Positions 60,319 to 64,000 of a stretch of DNA of 64,000 nucleotides are shown in pieces; within the stretch, counting starts at the first letter, position 1, and every line of letters starts with the position of its first letter. This DNA is from Sesamum alatum. Lineage: Eukaryota > Streptophyta > Magnoliopsida > Lamiales > Pedaliaceae. The translations under genes and the position numbers were made by a program. A model generated the notes under the pieces. It was not told the DNA's origin. It did not search any database and worked only from the letters and a program-made list of their open reading frames with translations. The stretch is from NCBI GenBank assembly GCA_034509735.1, contig JACGWO010000003.1, positions 36,354,466 through 36,418,465 on the forward strand, given 5' to 3'.

Positions 60319-61229
60319 TATTTTTTTCATATTAAAATAATTTACTTATTTACAATATCACATACGATGACTTGCATTAAAAACCCTATTTGTATTTAAC
60401 TGATGCTAAACACGTATAATACATGCGTTAAAATTGCCATAACGAGTGTTTATTCGAATTAATCTTTTACCAATATTTTTTGGACATGTTCTTAAGTATT
60501 AGAGTAGTGTCATGTTCAGAAGTATCCATACATCATTAATTGTCATAAACTTTTGGAGTCGCATAAAAAATAAACCGGACACTTTGACTTCTTCTGTGTC
60601 CGGCCGGCAATATTAAGGGATGCGGCAGGCACGTACCATACCACGTCTATCAACACACTAAAAATATAATCCCAGCTTAACAAAAATTAAATGCTAAATT
60701 TACTCTAAATTCAACCAATTGTTAGACCTTTTAATAAATTAATTAAAAAGGTCACCAAACTTAAGTGCGAAAGAAAAAATTAAATAGTGGTCGAAACCTT
60801 TGAATTTTTTTATGAGACAGGCGGAATTGGAAGCTTCCATTACCAAATTTAAGGTGGTCCGTTCCGTAAATCAAGTACATGAACGAATGTGACGGACCAG
60901 TACCTTTTTCAATTAAGAAAAAATTGCAGCATTACTAAATCTATTTACGTACAGTTGTACTGATATGGACATGTTATATATGGACGATTGGTGAAATTAA
61001 AGTGTCGTTTTGATTCCATTTAATTGAATAAAACACATCGTGAGATTTCTATTTTTCCGTTAGCTTTGATTTTTTTTTTGTTGCTATCTTTTAAGCTTGA
61101 TATTTTTCTGGATCATTGGCTAGCACAGTAGGGTACTTTCGGACCGAGTCTCGTACGCTTTTGAGACAGTTTAAATTTTATCAATTTTTAGGCCTGATTT
61201 ACCTAGAACTCATATTGTGATTCTTTTAA

Positions 61230-61653
61230 GGGTAAATTACAGCTACTTCCCATGAGATTTGGCATAATTATAAATACCCCATCGTTATTTGAAAAATTAC
61301 ATATCCCTTGAGATTTTTAACCGTATAATAAATAAGTCATTTCCATCCATTTTATGGGTGAACTGACCTAAATGTTCTTATGCACTGGATTATCTTTTAT
61401 CAATTTTTTTAAAACAATTGGAGTACAATGCTTAGGGAGAGGTTTCTTAAATTTTTTACACAGAGGAGCAACAATACAATTTGCCTCAATTGATTTTTCT
61501 ACAATTTTAATTAACACAATTCAAGGGCAAATTTGTCAATTTCAAGCATTTGGTTAAAAATTATAAATCTCATGAGGTATTTATAATTTTTCGAACAATG
61601 AGGGGGTATTTATAATTATATCAAACATCATAAGATGTAACTGTAATTTACCC
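61230..61653. mobile_element. MULE-type MITE with 9-bp target duplication
   Basis: Ends GGGTAAATTACAGCTAC and GTAACTGTAATTTACCC are near-perfect inverted complements; target duplication TTCTTTTAA / TTCTTTTAC (61221-61229 and 61654-61662). Inner arms also pair (gagatttggcataattataaat / ataattatatcaaacat). 424 bases, no transposase. A nine-base duplication and GGG ends point to Mutator-like mobilisation. Confidence 0.7.
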
Positions 61654-62909
61654 TTCTTTTACATAGCTGATAATTTTGATAAGAGATTCATTTAACAATA
61701 AAATATTTTTACTATCAATTTCAAAATTTTAAAAATATGTTCTCATTATTTTTTACTTTCGATCGCTTCCGTTCCTTCAACTTTCATCATTCGTTGATTA
61801 AGGAAAAAAATCATCAAAGAATTGGCAAGAAAATTTTGTAACACAGAATAGGAAAAGGGTGGAGTGGTCTAGCATTGACCTAGACACAAAAAGTTAGGCT
61901 CAAAACCACTTATTACACGCCTATATCTTGTCTTATTGTGAATGGAATTTTTGTTTATGTCAACCATTCCACTCCAATTTTCAACCAATCATTTTTCTTG
62001 CCATTTGCAATACCCTCTATCAAACAAGTTGCCGTCTTGTCTTACTTTTTTTTTTTTTTTTTCCTCTATATTCCACATTTTTGGTAGTTTATGTTTACAA
62101 GGTCTTTTATGGGTCGCCACTCTTAAGGCAAGTTTGGATGGAATTTTAATCACCCAAATAAAAGTTATTTTTTTTTAAAAAAAGAAGAGAGATGATCTGA
62201 TTGTTTCCTACTTTGGTTTCGTGGTTAACACTATTTTCAGCCGTCCACCAAACACAACACTATTCCCTTGTTTTTTGGAAGTTGGAGAATCATAAGGGCC
62301 TGTTTGGTTGATGAGGAGGTTGAATCTTAGATTAAGGTTTTTGTTCAATTATGGAACAGTTGTAACTAACCATTAGTTTCTTTTCTAGTCTAAGGATAAC
62401 AAAATTGAAAATTCTCTAAAGGCTTACATGTGGGGGTGGTGGGGTGTTAGTTATTCTTGATTGCTTACAGGGCGTTTTGATTTTATTTTCAAAAGTCAAT
62501 TTTCAATTTTACAGTATTTTAGATTTTGGAAACTTGTTTGTTTAGTCAAATTTTATTGAAAAGGCCAATTTTCAATGAAAATTTGCAGCCTATACTACTG
62601 AAAACACATTTCTCAAATTATCGTTCTAAATCTCATCATTGCCTAATAAAAGAGGATATGACATAACATGTCCGTTGAATTATTAAGAAATAAAAATAAA
62701 TTTATATTATATATTCAAAGTACAATATTTACAAAATACTTATATAATAAATTAAAACCAAACAAATTCTCATTTCTCACATCTATAAATCTAGATTAGA
62801 AACATACAATCCCAACATATTTTCATTTCTCGTACAAAAATTAATAAAATATTTTCATCTCATTGAAATTGCTAAAAAATAAAAATGGAAACAAAATCAA
62901 ATGGGCAGA

Positions 62910-62910
<1 letters not shown>

Positions 62911-62958
<48 letters not shown>
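62911..62958. repeat. TTA trinucleotide microsatellite
   Basis: About 15 uninterrupted TTA units roughly 290 bases before the SAUR ATG. Likely length-polymorphic. Confidence 0.9.
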
Positions 62959-63246
62959 TTGTGTCAGATCATGGCATGTCTTTACTAATGACAAGTCAAA
63001 GTAAATGAAAACAACCCCTTGAGACAAATGATCAACCACAAATATTCCGAAAATCTAAATTAAGTCTACCTTAAAAGTCAAATTGCAACATTCCCCCCCC
63101 TCCCCCCTCCCCCCACCCCACCCCACCCAACCAAACACACTACAAAAGCAACCTCGCCCACCCTTTCCCTCAATGCAACAGTCAAGAAACCACTCTCCAA
63201 TCCTTCTCAATTTCAACCACTCTCTTGAAGTCTCCAACTCCACAAA

Positions 63247-63642
63247 ATGCTAGGCAAAAAACTTGGATCAATGAAGAAACTAGCCAAGAAAGTCAAGGTC
63301 ATCGGCAATGCCGACCGCCAGCCGTCGCATTACGAGTACTTGCTAAGGGACAACGACGGAGGAGCCAGCTCCCCCACCCCCACCACCCCAACCACCACAC
63401 CCACCGGAACTTTTGTCATGTACGTGGGAGACGATCGGCAGAGATTCGTGGTGCCGACCGGCTACTTGTCTCACCCTTTGTTCAAGATACTGTTAGAGAA
63501 GGCTTATAATGAGTTTGGATTTAACCAAAGGAATGGTCTGGTGGTGCCATGCAGTGTGGCTGCATTCCAAGAAGTGGTAAGTGCTGTAGAATGCTGCAAT
63601 GGTAAATTTGATTTTGGGGACTTGGTAGAGGAGTTTCTTTAG
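63247..63642 (+). CDS. SAUR-like auxin-responsive protein
   Basis: Intronless gene, 131 residues, start MLGKKLGSMKKLAKKVKVIG. SAUR proteins act at the plasma membrane or cytoplasm; several inhibit PP2C-D phosphatases, raising proton pump activity and cell expansion. The basic N-terminus is followed by a Pro/Thr-rich linker (residues ~45-58), then the SAUR domain at about 58-118: GTFVMYVGDDRQRFVVPTGY, LSHPLFKILLEKAYNEFGF, and NGLVVPCSVAAFQEVV. The tail ends FGDLVEEFL. The length and lack of introns are typical. It resembles the SAUR subgroup with a longer N-terminal extension. The start is the only ATG before the basic segment. No auxin response TGTCTC element was identified in the AT-rich upstream; regulation is undetermined. 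Confidence 0.92.
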   Translation: MLGKKLGSMKKLAKKVKVIGNADRQPSHYEYLLRDNDGGASSPTPTTPTTTPTGTFVMYVGDDRQRFVVPTGYLSHPLFKILLEKAYNEFGFNQRNGLVVPCSVAAFQEVVSAVECCNGKFDFGDLVEEFL

Positions 63643-64000
63643 ACAACTCCAGAGAGATGATTCTCTTACAAGAAGAGGTGTTTAGGTTGTAAGAGGGCGT
63701 CTGTAATTGTAATATACTGTTTAGTTCAGTCCAGAATCATATATGTAATGTAAGGCTAGAATCCTTCTTCAGATAGACAGACAGATATGTATAGGGAGGA
63801 ATCAAATTTTGTAGTAGTTTTCATCAGTTTGTCCATTTCCCGGTTATCGTTACCAGCAGCCGCCACTCATGGCCGGGCTGCGAATGGTGGTCGAGGGCGG
63901 AGGAAAGTGTTTCTTCAACAGATTTCAGTCGGTGGACTAAATCTATATATGTCTTGAAGCATACATTAATAGTTAGCACACACCAAACACAACCCCATCA
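63643..64000. other. 3' flank of the SAUR gene
   Basis: Probable 3'UTR. It contains tgtaatgtaag and ttgtaattgtaata stretches typical of plant 3' ends. No other gene is seen. Confidence 0.5.

Larger units (their letters stand above)
58650..63246. other. Intergenic between SmG and SAUR genes, MITE-rich
   Basis: Begins with the SmG 5'UTR/promoter on the minus strand. It then holds a foldback MITE (59808-60318), a MULE-type MITE (61230-61653), fragments resembling hAT MITE ends (gggcctgtttggttgatgag near 62297), a TTA repeat (62911-62958) and a C-rich tract (63093-63133). No gene was found; open frames at 59654 and 61928 are low-complexity. Confidence 0.5.

Noticed and set aside
1..64000. A CRISPR array, prokaryotic operon or viral insertion
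   Set aside because: No regularly spaced repeats with unique spacers, no bacterial-type gene arrangement, and no viral replication or capsid genes were recognised. The DNA is plant nuclear.

Overview
This is nuclear DNA of a flowering plant, most likely a eudicot; I cannot place the order. The support is multi-exon genes with GT-AG introns, a plastid-targeted cpSRP54, a CRIB-RhoGAP (RopGAP), a SAUR, F-box/DUF295 genes, and many plant transposons (CACTA, MULE, hAT, Helitron, LINE, MITEs) in AT-rich intergenic DNA. No complete rRNA or tRNA gene and no CRISPR array is visible.

Layout. Positions 1-19440 are a tandem segmental duplication. Unit 1 (1-9871, left end outside the window) and unit 2 (9872-19440) each carry a two-exon F-box/DUF295 gene with matching promoter blocks. 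The units differ by transposon insertions. Unit 1 has a CACTA element whose exact empty site survives in unit 2. Unit 2 has a truncated LINE with a 17-bp target duplication and a long-terminal-inverted-repeat element. Positions 20209-27003 hold a dead MuDR-type transposon split by a hAT-like element. That element carries a degenerate short-chain dehydrogenase gene fragment and is itself interrupted by a second hAT-like element.

Positions 29777-37640 (minus) hold an hnRNP Q/LIF2-like gene with three RRMs, eight coding exons and probably a 3.2-kb 5'UTR intron. Positions 39914-43820 are a non-autonomous MULE-like element sharing terminal sequence with the dead MuDR element and filled with Helitrons. 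Positions 44310-49666 (minus) encode chloroplast SRP54 in 15 coding exons, which I could reconstruct in frame. Positions 50942-52945 (minus) encode a RopGAP in five exons. Positions 57042-58647 (minus) encode spliceosomal SmG in four exons. Positions 63247-63642 (plus) encode an intronless SAUR-like protein. The rest is AT-rich intergenic DNA with foldback elements and Helitrons.

The host genes are unrelated housekeeping or regulatory genes and show no operon-like or pathway clustering. The interest lies in the recent duplication with insertion polymorphism between its copies, the nested transposon with a captured gene piece, and a triplicated splice donor in cpSRP54. All exon boundaries were derived by hand from reading frame, splice dinucleotides and family knowledge, without transcript evidence.
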